64,000 nt of DNA from Planctomycetota bacterium (GTDB lineage Bacteria; Planctomycetota; J058; JAJDCQ01), in NCBI GenBank assembly GCA_029260755.1, contig JAJDCQ010000107.1, positions 1 to 64,000 of the forward strand, written 5' to 3'. Positions 50,919 to 59,012 of the stretch are shown here, one piece after another. The position numbers and the translations under genes are program-made. Positions within the stretch are counted from its first letter, which is position 1; each line of letters opens with the position of its first letter. The notes under the pieces are model-generated. The model had not been told where the DNA came from. It ran no database searches and saw only the letters and a program-made list of their open reading frames with translations.

Positions 50919-52967
50919 TTACTTCCGGGGTCGCTCGATCACCGTGAGGACCATCTCGACGGTGATCTCACCGACGGAGCCCTTGACCTCGAGGTCGTCG
51001 GGAACGTCCGCCTTGCGGATCCGCCCGCGCACCGTGGCGATGTCGCCCGCGTTGCTCTGGAGGTCGTCGGGCAGGCGCTCGGGGAGGTGGACGCGGAGGC
51101 GGCGGAGGCCCTTTCCGCGTCCACGACGGGTGACGAGCCACAGCTCGTCCTCGGCGCCGTCGAGGGCGTTCACGAGGCCGGTGGCGCTGGCGATCGGCAG
51201 GCCGCTCGCCACCTCGCGGGCCGAGGCGTCGACCGCGGCGATGCGTCGGACGACCGCCTTCGCGGGATCGAGGTCGGCGACGTCGGGGAGGGTCTCGCCC
51301 GCCTTCAGGACGACGATCTTCCCGGTGAGCATGATCACGTCATCGTCGAACCCGTCGAGCGACGCCGGCGCGATGCGGGCCGCCCGCGGGGTGGCGAGCT
51401 CGTGGAGGGCCGGGCAGAGCTCGGGCTCCGCGGGCTGGGCCGCGTCGGCGTCCGCGTCGGCCTCGTCGCCCGTGCTCGCGTCGGCGTCGGCCGAGGCCGT
51501 GCCGTCGGGGGTGTCTCCAGTGCTTCCCGCGCTCCCGCCGCTGCTGCCGCCGGCGCGGGGACCCTGGGCCTTGGGGTCGGTCGGGTCGCGTCCGTCTCGA
51601 CCGTCGTTGCCGCCGGCGTTCCCGCCGCCGCTGCCGCTGCCGCCGCTCGCGCCGCCGCTGCCGGAGACGTCGCCCGGGTTGCTCGCGTCGCCGCTCGCGT
51701 CGCCGCTCGCGCCGTCGACCCCGTCCGCGACGTCGGCCTCGTCGTCGAAGCCCTCGAGCATCCCGTTCGGGAAGACCTGATCCTTGATCTCGTCGAAGGT
51801 CGACGGCTGGCGGCTCTCGACGAGGCCCTGGCCGTCGCCGGGCAGGCCCGCGTTGCCGTCGTTGCCGGCCGCGCCGGGGAGGCTGTTCGTGACGTCGGGG
51901 AGCGCGTTCTTGCCGCCGGCCAGGTCCGAGCCGGCGCCGGGCAGGTTGCCGCCGCCCGACCCCGGGAGGCTCGAGCCACCGCCGCTCGGGGAGCTGCCGC
52001 CGCCGCTCGGCGAGCTTCCGCCGCCTGAGCCGAGGCCCGAGCTGCCGCCGCTGCCGAAGGGGTTCTTCTGGTTCTGATTCTGGTTCTGGCCGAACGGATC
52101 GTTCTGGTTCTGACCGAAGCGATCGTTCTGGTTCTGCCCGAACGGGTCGCGGGCGTTCGCGAGGTCGTCGAGGCGCTGGCGGTCGAGCTCGTCCTGGCGC
52201 GACTCGGCGCCGCTCTTGAGCTGGTTGGCGTCCTGGAGCGCGTCGCGGGCGACGTCGTGGTCGTCGCCGTCGAGGCCGGTGTCGAGGAGCGAGGAGAGCA
52301 GGCCCTGGATGATCTTCTTCGCCGTGTCGATCAGCGTCTTGAGCGCCTCGCGGCGGAGCTGCTCCTTCTCCTCGTCGGTCTTCTCGTCTTCCTCGTCCTT
52401 GTCGTCTTCGTCGGCGTCGTCGCCATCGGCGTCGTCCTCGGCATCGCCTTCTTCGCCGTCGGCCTCGTCGCCGCCTTCGCCGCCACCTTCGCCGTCGCCT
52501 TCGGCCTCGTCGCCGCTCGGCTCGCCCTCCTCGATCTCCTTCTTGATCTTCCCGAGGGCTCCGTCGAGACCGGCGCCGGTCGTCGGGGTGTCCTCACCCT
52601 CGTCGTCGCCTTCGCCCGCGTCGTCGGCATCGTCCTCGTCGTCGCCGTCGTCCTTCAGGCCGAGGGCGCGCTCGGCCTCGTCGAGATGCTGGAGCGCCTC
52701 GAGCGCGGCCAAGAGCGCGGAGAGCTTCGCGTCGGGGCTCTGGCCGGCGAGCCTGGACGCGGCGAGCGCGTCGTTCGCCCGTCTGGACGCCGCGGCGATC
52801 GCGCGGTCGGCCTCGTCGAGGTCTTCGCCCGCTTCCGCGGAGCTGGCCGAGACGACGGCCAGGATCGTCGCGACGAGCGCGACGGCGGCTGCGACGAGCA
52901 GGTTCGCGAAGAGCTGCGTACTCGGAGTCTGCGGGGCCCCCTTCGGGGCGAGAACGGTGCTGAGCAT
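50919..52967 (-). CDS. Secreted acidic low-complexity protein
   Basis: 682 residues with AGGAGG upstream of the ATG. The hydrophobic N-terminal segment (FANLLVAAAVALVATILAVV) is a signal or anchor. The protein then has a helical Ala-rich part, a very acidic Glu/Asp/Gly tract (about 105-200), a short helix (LIDTAKKIIQGLLSSLLDTG), and four DPFGQNQN-type repeats. A Gly/Ser/Asp-rich region leads into a compact C-terminal domain of about 140 residues with beta character (DDVIMLTGKIVVLKAGETLP, GDIATVRGRIRKADVPDDLE, VGEITVEMVLTVIERPRK). The acidic tract could bind cations. No known family was recognised. Likely envelope-associated. Confidence 0.78.
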   Translation of the reverse strand: MLSTVLAPKGAPQTPSTQLFANLLVAAAVALVATILAVVSASSAEAGEDLDEADRAIAAASRRANDALAASRLAGQSPDAKLSALLAALEALQHLDEAERALGLKDDGDDEDDADDAGEGDDEGEDTPTTGAGLDGALGKIKKEIEEGEPSGDEAEGDGEGGGEGGDEADGEEGDAEDDADGDDADEDDKDEEDEKTDEEKEQLRREALKTLIDTAKKIIQGLLSSLLDTGLDGDDHDVARDALQDANQLKSGAESRQDELDRQRLDDLANARDPFGQNQNDRFGQNQNDPFGQNQNQNQKNPFGSGGSSGLGSGGGSSPSGGGSSPSGGGSSLPGSGGGNLPGAGSDLAGGKNALPDVTNSLPGAAGNDGNAGLPGDGQGLVESRQPSTFDEIKDQVFPNGMLEGFDDEADVADGVDGASGDASGDASNPGDVSGSGGASGGSGSGGGNAGGNDGRDGRDPTDPKAQGPRAGGSSGGSAGSTGDTPDGTASADADASTGDEADADADAAQPAEPELCPALHELATPRAARIAPASLDGFDDDVIMLTGKIVVLKAGETLPDVADLDPAKAVVRRIAAVDASAREVASGLPIASATGLVNALDGAEDELWLVTRRGRGKGLRRLRVHLPERLPDDLQSNAGDIATVRGRIRKADVPDDLEVKGSVGEITVEMVLTVIERPRK

Positions 52968-53150
52968 CTCGTTTTCCTCCTCGGTGACCGGTCCCCGTCC
53001 GGCCTTGACGGGGATCCCTTACGCGATCGCCGTGCCGGAGACGGGCGATGCTCTAACAGTCGGAAGCGGCGCGGCTTGGGTGTCGTCTCGGCGGGCGCAC
53101 GGATGCCACGCATCGATTGCAGAACGGTCCGTCCGTCCTCGCCTAGCGGT

Positions 53151-53894
53151 TCATCGAGGGACGGAGGCGGTCGCGAGGAGAAAGCGGGCCTCGGGATCGT
53201 CGGCGAGGAGCGTCGTCCGGAGGGCGAGGCGTCCCAGGCTCCGGAGGAGCACGTTCGTCGCGCCTCGGACGAAGCGGCTCCGAGCGTAGGCCTTCGAGCC
53301 GCGCAGTCCGGCGAGGCGCGCGGTCGCGCCGTGGCAACGAACGTCGTCGAGCTCGCGCTCGAGCAGCGCGATCAGGGTCTCACCGTCGAGCTCGCGCTCG
53401 TGGTGGTGACCCTCGGCGCGACCATCGAGGCCGGGCGTCGCGCGAGGCACGCTGGCGACGAGGAGACCGCCGGGGGCGAGGACGCGGCGCGCCTCGGCGA
53501 TCGCGGTCTCGGCGTCTCCGACGCTGAGGTGCTCGATCACGTCGAGGAGGCAGATCGCGTCGACGGAGCCCGTCGCGACCGGCAACGCGGTCGCCGTCGC
53601 GACACACGCCACGACGCCGCGAACCCCACGCGCTCGCTCCGCGAGCAGTCGCACGGCGATCGGCGCCGCGTCGACCGCGATCACCCGAGAGCCCCGTTTC
53701 GCGAGGGTCAGCGCCAGCCACCCGTCGCCGGCGCCCACGTCGACCACCCTCTCGGCTCCCCCATGTTCCTCGATGGCGTCGATGGCGAATCTATATCGAA
53801 GAGCGTAGGTTACGTCGAATCGCCAGGGGCGACTCGAACGGAGCGCCTCGTGGTGATAGGCTCCATGTCGGCGATACTTATCGCTCTCATCCAT
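53151..53894 (-). CDS. Class I SAM-dependent methyltransferase
   Basis: 247 residues with the Rossmann methyltransferase motifs: motif I VVDVGAGDGWLALTLA, acidic loop VIAVDAAP, motif ICLLDVIEHLSVGDAE (as in UbiE/SmtA-like enzymes), and RRVLAPGGLLVASVP. The N-terminal YRRHGAYHHEALRSSRPWRF may form the substrate lid. It transfers a methyl group from S-adenosylmethionine; the acceptor is unknown. No Shine-Dalgarno sequence is evident. It stands alone on the minus strand between two secreted-protein genes. Confidence 0.87.
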   Translation of the reverse strand: MDESDKYRRHGAYHHEALRSSRPWRFDVTYALRYRFAIDAIEEHGGAERVVDVGAGDGWLALTLAKRGSRVIAVDAAPIAVRLLAERARGVRGVVACVATATALPVATGSVDAICLLDVIEHLSVGDAETAIAEARRVLAPGGLLVASVPRATPGLDGRAEGHHHERELDGETLIALLERELDDVRCHGATARLAGLRGSKAYARSRFVRGATNVLLRSLGRLALRTTLLADDPEARFLLATASVPR

Positions 53895-54076
53895 GGGGGA
53901 ATCAGCGCTGGCTCGACCGCGGAGATGAGACGCATCGAGTCATGATGTCGCCTTACGGCGCGTCACCGTCTTCTTAGCCCGAGAATCAAACGGCTTACGC
54001 GTGGCCAGCGTTTTGCGCATGCCCATGCGTCCCAACTCGGGAATTGAGACGAGACACCACAGGGAGGTCCGAGAGT

Positions 54077-55936
54077 ATGGGTCCCACCAGAAGAACCAGG
54101 CGCCGCGTCGCGGCCATCGCGACGCTCATCGGAGCGGTCGCCCTCGCCCTGTTCGTCGGCGTGGCCGACGCGGCGGTCGACGAGCAGAAGGTCCTCGACT
54201 TCATCAACGCCGAGGACACCGATGCCGAGAAGCTGGCCACGGCCTCCGGAATCACCGGATGGCGAGCCGGACTGATCATCGCCTACCGGAACGCGTTCGG
54301 GAAGTTCGAATCGCTCGACGATGTCGACGCGGTCTGGGGCGTCGGGCCCTCGACGATGACCGCGCTCCGCGAGAGCCTCGGCCAGGTCGAGGAGACCGGA
54401 GGAGGCGGCGACGAAGAGACGGTCATCATTGATGACGCGAAGGTGCTCGCGTTCGTGAACGACCCGGCCGTCGATGCGGCTCGCCTCGCCGAGGCGGTCC
54501 AGATCGACATGGGCCGGGCGAACCTCATCATCGACAACCGCGACGCGAACGGCGCGTTCGCGAGCATCGCCGAGATCGACGCGATCCGCGGGATCGGCCG
54601 CGGCACGCTTCGCAGCCTCCGCGAGCACCTCGGACGCGTCGTCGTCGGTGGTGACGGTGGCGGCGACGGCGGCGACACCGGCGGCGACACCGGCGGTGAT
54701 GGTGGTGGCGACACCGGTGGTGATGGTGGTGGCGACGGTGGCGACACCGGTGGAGACGGCGACACGGTCGTGAAGCCCGACGTCACCGAGGATCCGGCGC
54801 AGCTCCAGCAGCTCGCGTTCGCCAAGGCGATCCTGCGCTACGCCTTCGATCAGAAGTTCTGGGAGTGGATGAACTACCCGGGCATGGAGGGGCACCGCGA
54901 GTCGACCTCGGGCTGGGGCGCCGGTCTCGCCCGCGCTCGCGACCTGCGCCTCGACGGCGTTCGCTACCAGACGTGGGGCACGAGCTTCTTCAACCCGCCC
55001 GCGGCGGCCTACATCAACGCGAAGCTCTACCCGATGGAGAAGTTCCGGAGCCAGATCGTCGAGCCCGGCGTGAAGGTCGAGTTCCCGGGCAGCTCGCTCG
55101 TCGTCAAGACGCTCTTCACCGAGTACGTCGCGCCCGGGATGAAGACGGTCAACGCGTCGGTCTGCAACAGCACCCGCAGCGGCTGCATCAACCGCACGAC
55201 CGGTCATCTCCGGCCCGGCTCGATGCACGAGCACGAGGTCGGCCTGATCCAGGTCGACATCTCGACGAAGCAGTATCCGAACTGGACCTGGGCGACGTTC
55301 GTCTTCAGCGAGGACGGCGACCCCGAGCTCTTCAACCTGGTGCCGCACCTCCAGGACGAGACCTACGTCCAGACCAACTTCGACCAGCGCTACTACGGGC
55401 CGGTCGACAACCCCCGCAGCAGCTGCATCGCGTGCCACCAGATGGCGCAGTTCCCGCCGATCAGCATCGGGCTCGGGATCAGCCAGGCCGGCCATCACAC
55501 CGAGCACCCCGGTCCGTTCCCGACGGCGCGCGGTCTCGGGATCCGGGTCGACTTCATCTGGGAGGTGAGTCAGGCGCTCACCCAGTACGAACGGGAGCAC
55601 CCCGAGGACCGGCTCGAGCTCGCGCCGCCCGAGGAGGAGGAGCCCGAGACCGGCACCCAGGACGAGGACGAGGGTGAGCAGAAGCTCCTCGCGTTCGTGA
55701 ACGACACGAGCCTGACGCCCGAGTCGCTCGCCGAGAAGGCGGGGATCGACGTGGCCCGGGCCAAGCTGGTCCTGGACGGACGCCCCGAGGGCGGCTTCAC
55801 CACCGTTCAGCAGATCGACGACATCCGCGGAATCGGCCGCGGAACGATCAGCAGCCTGCGCGAGGCGTCGACCCGCAGCTCGCGCGGCCTGGTCGACGAG
55901 CTCGAAGGGATCGGCGCCGGCGGCAGCGGCGACTGA
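54077..55936 (+). CDS. Secreted ComEA-like HhH protein with a CxxCH heme motif
   Basis: 619 residues, with GGGAGG before the ATG. Signal peptide (AAIATLIGAVALALFVGVAD). Two helix-hairpin-helix units (about 35-105 and 118-185) end in VDAVWGVGPSTMTALRE and IDAIRGIGRGTLRSLRE. A Gly/Asp/Thr linker (about 190-230) follows. A central domain of about 300 residues contains WTWATFVF and CIACHQ (Cys450, Cys453, His454), a c-type heme site. A third HhH (about 535-600) has IDDIRGIGRGTISSLRE. The central part resembles exported monoheme proteins with a W-x-T-F signature (recalled, not verified). HhH units suggest DNA binding as in ComEA; the fusion with a heme domain is unusual. The redox partner is unknown. 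Confidence 0.8.
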   Translation: MGPTRRTRRRVAAIATLIGAVALALFVGVADAAVDEQKVLDFINAEDTDAEKLATASGITGWRAGLIIAYRNAFGKFESLDDVDAVWGVGPSTMTALRESLGQVEETGGGGDEETVIIDDAKVLAFVNDPAVDAARLAEAVQIDMGRANLIIDNRDANGAFASIAEIDAIRGIGRGTLRSLREHLGRVVVGGDGGGDGGDTGGDTGGDGGGDTGGDGGGDGGDTGGDGDTVVKPDVTEDPAQLQQLAFAKAILRYAFDQKFWEWMNYPGMEGHRESTSGWGAGLARARDLRLDGVRYQTWGTSFFNPPAAAYINAKLYPMEKFRSQIVEPGVKVEFPGSSLVVKTLFTEYVAPGMKTVNASVCNSTRSGCINRTTGHLRPGSMHEHEVGLIQVDISTKQYPNWTWATFVFSEDGDPELFNLVPHLQDETYVQTNFDQRYYGPVDNPRSSCIACHQMAQFPPISIGLGISQAGHHTEHPGPFPTARGLGIRVDFIWEVSQALTQYEREHPEDRLELAPPEEEEPETGTQDEDEGEQKLLAFVNDTSLTPESLAEKAGIDVARAKLVLDGRPEGGFTTVQQIDDIRGIGRGTISSLREASTRSSRGLVDELEGIGAGGSGD

Positions 55937-55969
55937 TCTTCTCGAGGTAAGGCCCAGGGAGAACGACGT

Positions 55970-56007
55970 CGAGGGCGAGGCGGCGCGGAAGCGCTGGCTC
56001 GCCCTCG
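55970..56007. terminator. Inverted repeat between convergent genes
   Basis: CGAGGGCGAG (55970-55979) and CTCGCCCTCG (55998-56007) form a perfect 10-bp stem with an 18-nt loop. No T-run follows on either strand. A bidirectional transcription end is plausible but unproven. Confidence 0.4.
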
Positions 56008-56017
56008 GTGTGTCCGA

Positions 56018-56029
56018 GACCTGACCCCT
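56018..56029. repeat. Solitary half-site of the REP-like repeat
   Basis: GACCTGACCCCT matches 12 bases of the right arm of the inverted repeat at 17403-17419. No complementary arm is found nearby, so it is probably a remnant. Confidence 0.45.
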
Positions 56030-56040
56030 TCGACGTTGGC

Positions 56041-56640
56041 CTAGGCGTGCGTTCCCGCGAAGCCCGCCGCCGGGTCCTCCTTGCCCATCGCCTTCGCCGC
56101 CTCGAACGCCTCGCGGATCGGCTTCGCGTACCGCACGACGTCGTGGCCGACCCGCTGGATCCGCACCCTCACCTTGTCGTTGGTGAGCGTTCCGCCGTCG
56201 AAGTCCTTGCCGGACGCCGCCGCGTGGAACGGCAACGTGAAGCCGTGGCACCAGTGGAAGGAGCTCTTCGTCGAGACGATCGACATGTCGCCTCCTCCTC
56301 CTCCGGTCGTCGCGATCACTCCGGCGAGCTTTCCGGCGAGCTCGGGCCAGAGGTAGTCGAACCAGTTCTTCATCGCTCCGCTCAGGTTGCCGTGGTACTC
56401 GGGCGTGGCGAGGACGAAGCCGTCGGCCCAGGCCGCCCCTTCGCGGACCGTCTTCACGACGTCGGAGCCCATGAGCTCCTTGTCGGAGTGGTCGGCGACG
56501 GGCAGGGCGGTCTCGCCGAGGTCGAGGACGCGCACCTCGGCTCCGGCCGCGCGGGCCGCCTCGGCGGCTACGTCGGCGATGTGCCGCGTCCGGCTCTGCT
56601 TGCCCGTCGAACCGCTCACGACCAGCACGTTCACGCTCAT
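56041..56640 (-). CDS. NAD(P)H-dependent FMN reductase-like flavoprotein
   Basis: 199 residues. The flavodoxin-like fold shows VNVLVVSGSTGKQSRTRHIA (phosphate-binding loop), VLDLGE, and the family hallmark ATPEYHGNLSGAMKNWFDYL, followed by VIATTGGGGG. It reduces FMN, quinones or azo compounds with NAD(P)H; the exact substrate is unknown. The start overlaps the fdhD stop (ATGA), so it is translated from the same mRNA. The pairing with fdhD hints at a redox or metal-cofactor role, which is inference. Confidence 0.88.
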   Translation of the reverse strand: MSVNVLVVSGSTGKQSRTRHIADVAAEAARAAGAEVRVLDLGETALPVADHSDKELMGSDVVKTVREGAAWADGFVLATPEYHGNLSGAMKNWFDYLWPELAGKLAGVIATTGGGGGDMSIVSTKSSFHWCHGFTLPFHAAASGKDFDGGTLTNDKVRVRIQRVGHDVVRYAKPIREAFEAAKAMGKEDPAAGFAGTHA

Positions 56641-57530
56641 GGGGTCTTCTCCTTCTCCTCGTTCGCTCGGGTCGCGGGCGCGAGCCGTTCGGGGTGGGTG
56701 TAGACGACGAGCGACCCGTCGCGGACGAATCCCGCGAGGGTGACGCCGCTGTCGTGCGCGAGGTCGATGGCGAGCGAGCTCGCCGCGCTCACGCTTGCGA
56801 CGATCGGGATCCGGGCGACCGCCGCCTTCTGGATGATCTCGAAGCTGGCGCGGCCGCTGACGGCGAGGATCGTCGGCCGCCGCGCGGCGTCGATCGGTTT
56901 GCCAGTCGCCGCGCCGATGAGCTTCGCCTTCACGAGCGCGCCGACGACCTTGTCGACCGCGTTGTGACGACCGATGTCCTCGCGGCCGGCGAGGACCGTG
57001 CCGTCGGCGCCGAGGGCGACGGCGGCGTGGCTTCCGCCCGTCGCCTCGAACGTCGGCTGCTGGAGGCGCGCGGTCGAGCCGGCGACGAGCGCCTCGTCGA
57101 CGATCGGACCGTCCGGGACGCGGCCGGCTCGCTCGATCAGGTCGTCGATGCTGCGACGCCCGCACACGCCGCAGGCGGAGCTGGTCACCGAGAGGCGGCG
57201 CGTCTCGATGAGGCGATCGATCGAGAGGGGCGCGTCGCCCGCGAGGATCACGTCGATGACGTTGCCGGCCGCCTCGGGCGGCGCGTCCGGCTCGTCGCAG
57301 TGCATCGCCGAGACGATGTCGTCGACGGTCGCGACGATCCCCTCCGCGTGGAGGAAGCCGATCGCGAGCTCGACGTCGTCGCCCGGCGTGCGCATCGTCA
57401 CCGCGACGACGTCGCCGGCGACCCGCACCTCGAGCGGCTCCTCGACGACGACCGCGTCGTCGACGGGGCCGGCGGCCCGCCCGTCGGGCAGGCGCCGCAC
57501 CGAGCGTTGCTCGACCGCGTTCCGGGGCAT
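56637..57530 (-). CDS. fdhD: Formate dehydrogenase sulfurtransferase FdhD
   Basis: 297 residues. FdhD passes sulfur from IscS to the molybdenum cofactor of formate dehydrogenase. The mobile-loop CxxC is present (SSACGVCG, Cys120 and Cys123, same numbering region as E. coli). MRTPGDDVELAIGFLHAEGI, GREDIGRHNAVDKVVG and SGRASFEIIQKAAVARIPIV are strong family signatures. The start ATG is at 57528-57530; more upstream frame is antisense to the next gene. The stop overlaps the FMN-reductase start. No formate dehydrogenase or molybdopterin gene lies in the window. Confidence 0.94.
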   Translation of the reverse strand: MPRNAVEQRSVRRLPDGRAAGPVDDAVVVEEPLEVRVAGDVVAVTMRTPGDDVELAIGFLHAEGIVATVDDIVSAMHCDEPDAPPEAAGNVIDVILAGDAPLSIDRLIETRRLSVTSSACGVCGRRSIDDLIERAGRVPDGPIVDEALVAGSTARLQQPTFEATGGSHAAVALGADGTVLAGREDIGRHNAVDKVVGALVKAKLIGAATGKPIDAARRPTILAVSGRASFEIIQKAAVARIPIVASVSAASSLAIDLAHDSGVTLAGFVRDGSLVVYTHPERLAPATRANEEKEKTP

Positions 57531-57616
57531 CGTCCTCTCTCCGCGCCGGCGTCGCGCCGGGGCGGCGAGCCTAGCAGGCGGCTCGAGAAGTCGCGAGAAG
57601 ACGCGAGCGGGGTCGC

Positions 57617-58753
57617 TCAGTCGGGGGGGTCGTCGACCGCGATCGTCTTGACGCGGCGCCCGTCGAGCCAGCAGACGCGGACGCGGTTCGCGAGGCAGAA
57701 GAGCTTCGTCGCGTAGACGAGCTCGGCCGGGCCGATCGCCTCGGTCGCGAGCGTGATCTCGCCGAGGCCGTCGTCGTCGAGGCGGTAGCGCGGGCGGTAC
57801 CGCTCGAGGTCGAAGTTCGGGGCGGCGTCGCGGCAGCGCTGGATCAGGTCGTCGCCGTCGGTGCGGTCGGCGAACGGGATCTCGTCCGGCCGGCGCCGTC
57901 GCCGGGGGCGGCGACGGGTCGGCGCCTGGGCCGAGCTCGCCCCGCCGGCCGGGAAGGGGCCGCGCGCGGGGGCCCGATCGACATCGAGGTCGCCGACATC
58001 GAGGTCGCCCAGGTCGAGGCCGGCGTCGAGGTCGAGCCACGGCGGGAGCTCGCCGAGGCTGCTCGGGAGCGTGCCGAGCTCGGGCAGCTCGGGCAGCTCT
58101 TCGACCTCGAACGCGCTCTCGGAGAACGGCTCGGGGTCGCCCGCCCGCACGCTGAACGCGACCAGCCAGTTGTAGTCGAGGTAGAGGTCGAGCTCGTCCG
58201 AGAACTGGCGGTCGAGGATCACCACGTCCGCCCACCGCCGCGGCTCGTCGTCGGGGTCGTCCGTCGGCTCCTTCTTGTGGGCGAGGTGCACGAGCGGCAA
58301 ACCGTCGAAGATCGTCGCGAACAGGTCCGGCACGCGGATCCGGCGGCCGCGTTCGAGGCAAGCCGCGACGTAGGCGAGGTAGGTCTCGATCTTGTCGGCG
58401 CGCATGAAGATGCGGTCGTTGGCGACGATGCCGATCGCCGACAGGGCGCTCGTGATGAGGTCCTCGGTGCGCGGCGCGTAGCTCACCTCGTGGTTGTAGG
58501 AGATGTGGTAGAGCTCGTCGGCCCAGAACCACAGCTCGAACAGCTCGAGCTCTCCCGCCAGGAACGCTCGGAGGCGCTGAAGGACGGTCTCTTCGTCGAG
58601 TCGGATCTCGCGGAGCGTCTCCGGGAGGCTCGATTCGCAGAGCTCCGAGAAGCTCCGGAATCCCTCCCGCTCGGCGAGGCGCTGGATGTCCGCGCTTCGC
58701 AGCTCGCCCCGGATCACTCGATGGAGTTGACGCTCGAGTCGCCTCGGCTCCAT
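57617..58753 (-). CDS. Hypothetical cytoplasmic protein
   Basis: 378 residues from ATG 58753 (GGAGG 6 nt upstream; a GTG two codons earlier is too close to it). The N-terminal half is helical and well ordered: LERQLHRVIRGELRSADIQR, LFELWFWADELYHISYNHEV, and ADVVILDRQFSDELDLYLDY. An acidic Leu/Pro/Asp linker, a basic patch (RRRPRRRRRP) and a C-terminal domain (LIQRCRDAAPNFDLERYRPR, LVYATKLFCLANRVRVCWLD) follow. No family is recognised. It is divergent from the PEP-utilizing-domain gene and 86 bp upstream of fdhD. Confidence 0.72.
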   Translation of the reverse strand: MEPRRLERQLHRVIRGELRSADIQRLAEREGFRSFSELCESSLPETLREIRLDEETVLQRLRAFLAGELELFELWFWADELYHISYNHEVSYAPRTEDLITSALSAIGIVANDRIFMRADKIETYLAYVAACLERGRRIRVPDLFATIFDGLPLVHLAHKKEPTDDPDDEPRRWADVVILDRQFSDELDLYLDYNWLVAFSVRAGDPEPFSESAFEVEELPELPELGTLPSSLGELPPWLDLDAGLDLGDLDVGDLDVDRAPARGPFPAGGASSAQAPTRRRPRRRRRPDEIPFADRTDGDDLIQRCRDAAPNFDLERYRPRYRLDDDGLGEITLATEAIGPAELVYATKLFCLANRVRVCWLDGRRVKTIAVDDPPD

Positions 58754-59012
58754 CAGCACCTCCCCATCCGCGCCATCGCCGAAGCGGGCGCGAGATGCTC
58801 ACGCGGGTGGTCGGAGTTGTCGATCGGTCGCGTTGGTTCGTGGGAGTGGACGCCTCGCTTCACATCGATGCGTCCCACTGGTGGAGAAGTATAGCACCCG
58901 TCATTGTTCGATATCAACCGCGCTCGCGTGTTCGTCGCAGCGCTCCGTTCGCGGCTTCCTTGACGATCGTCGACTCGGTATCCTTCCGCTTCCCTCACGA
59001 GACGGGCCGTCG

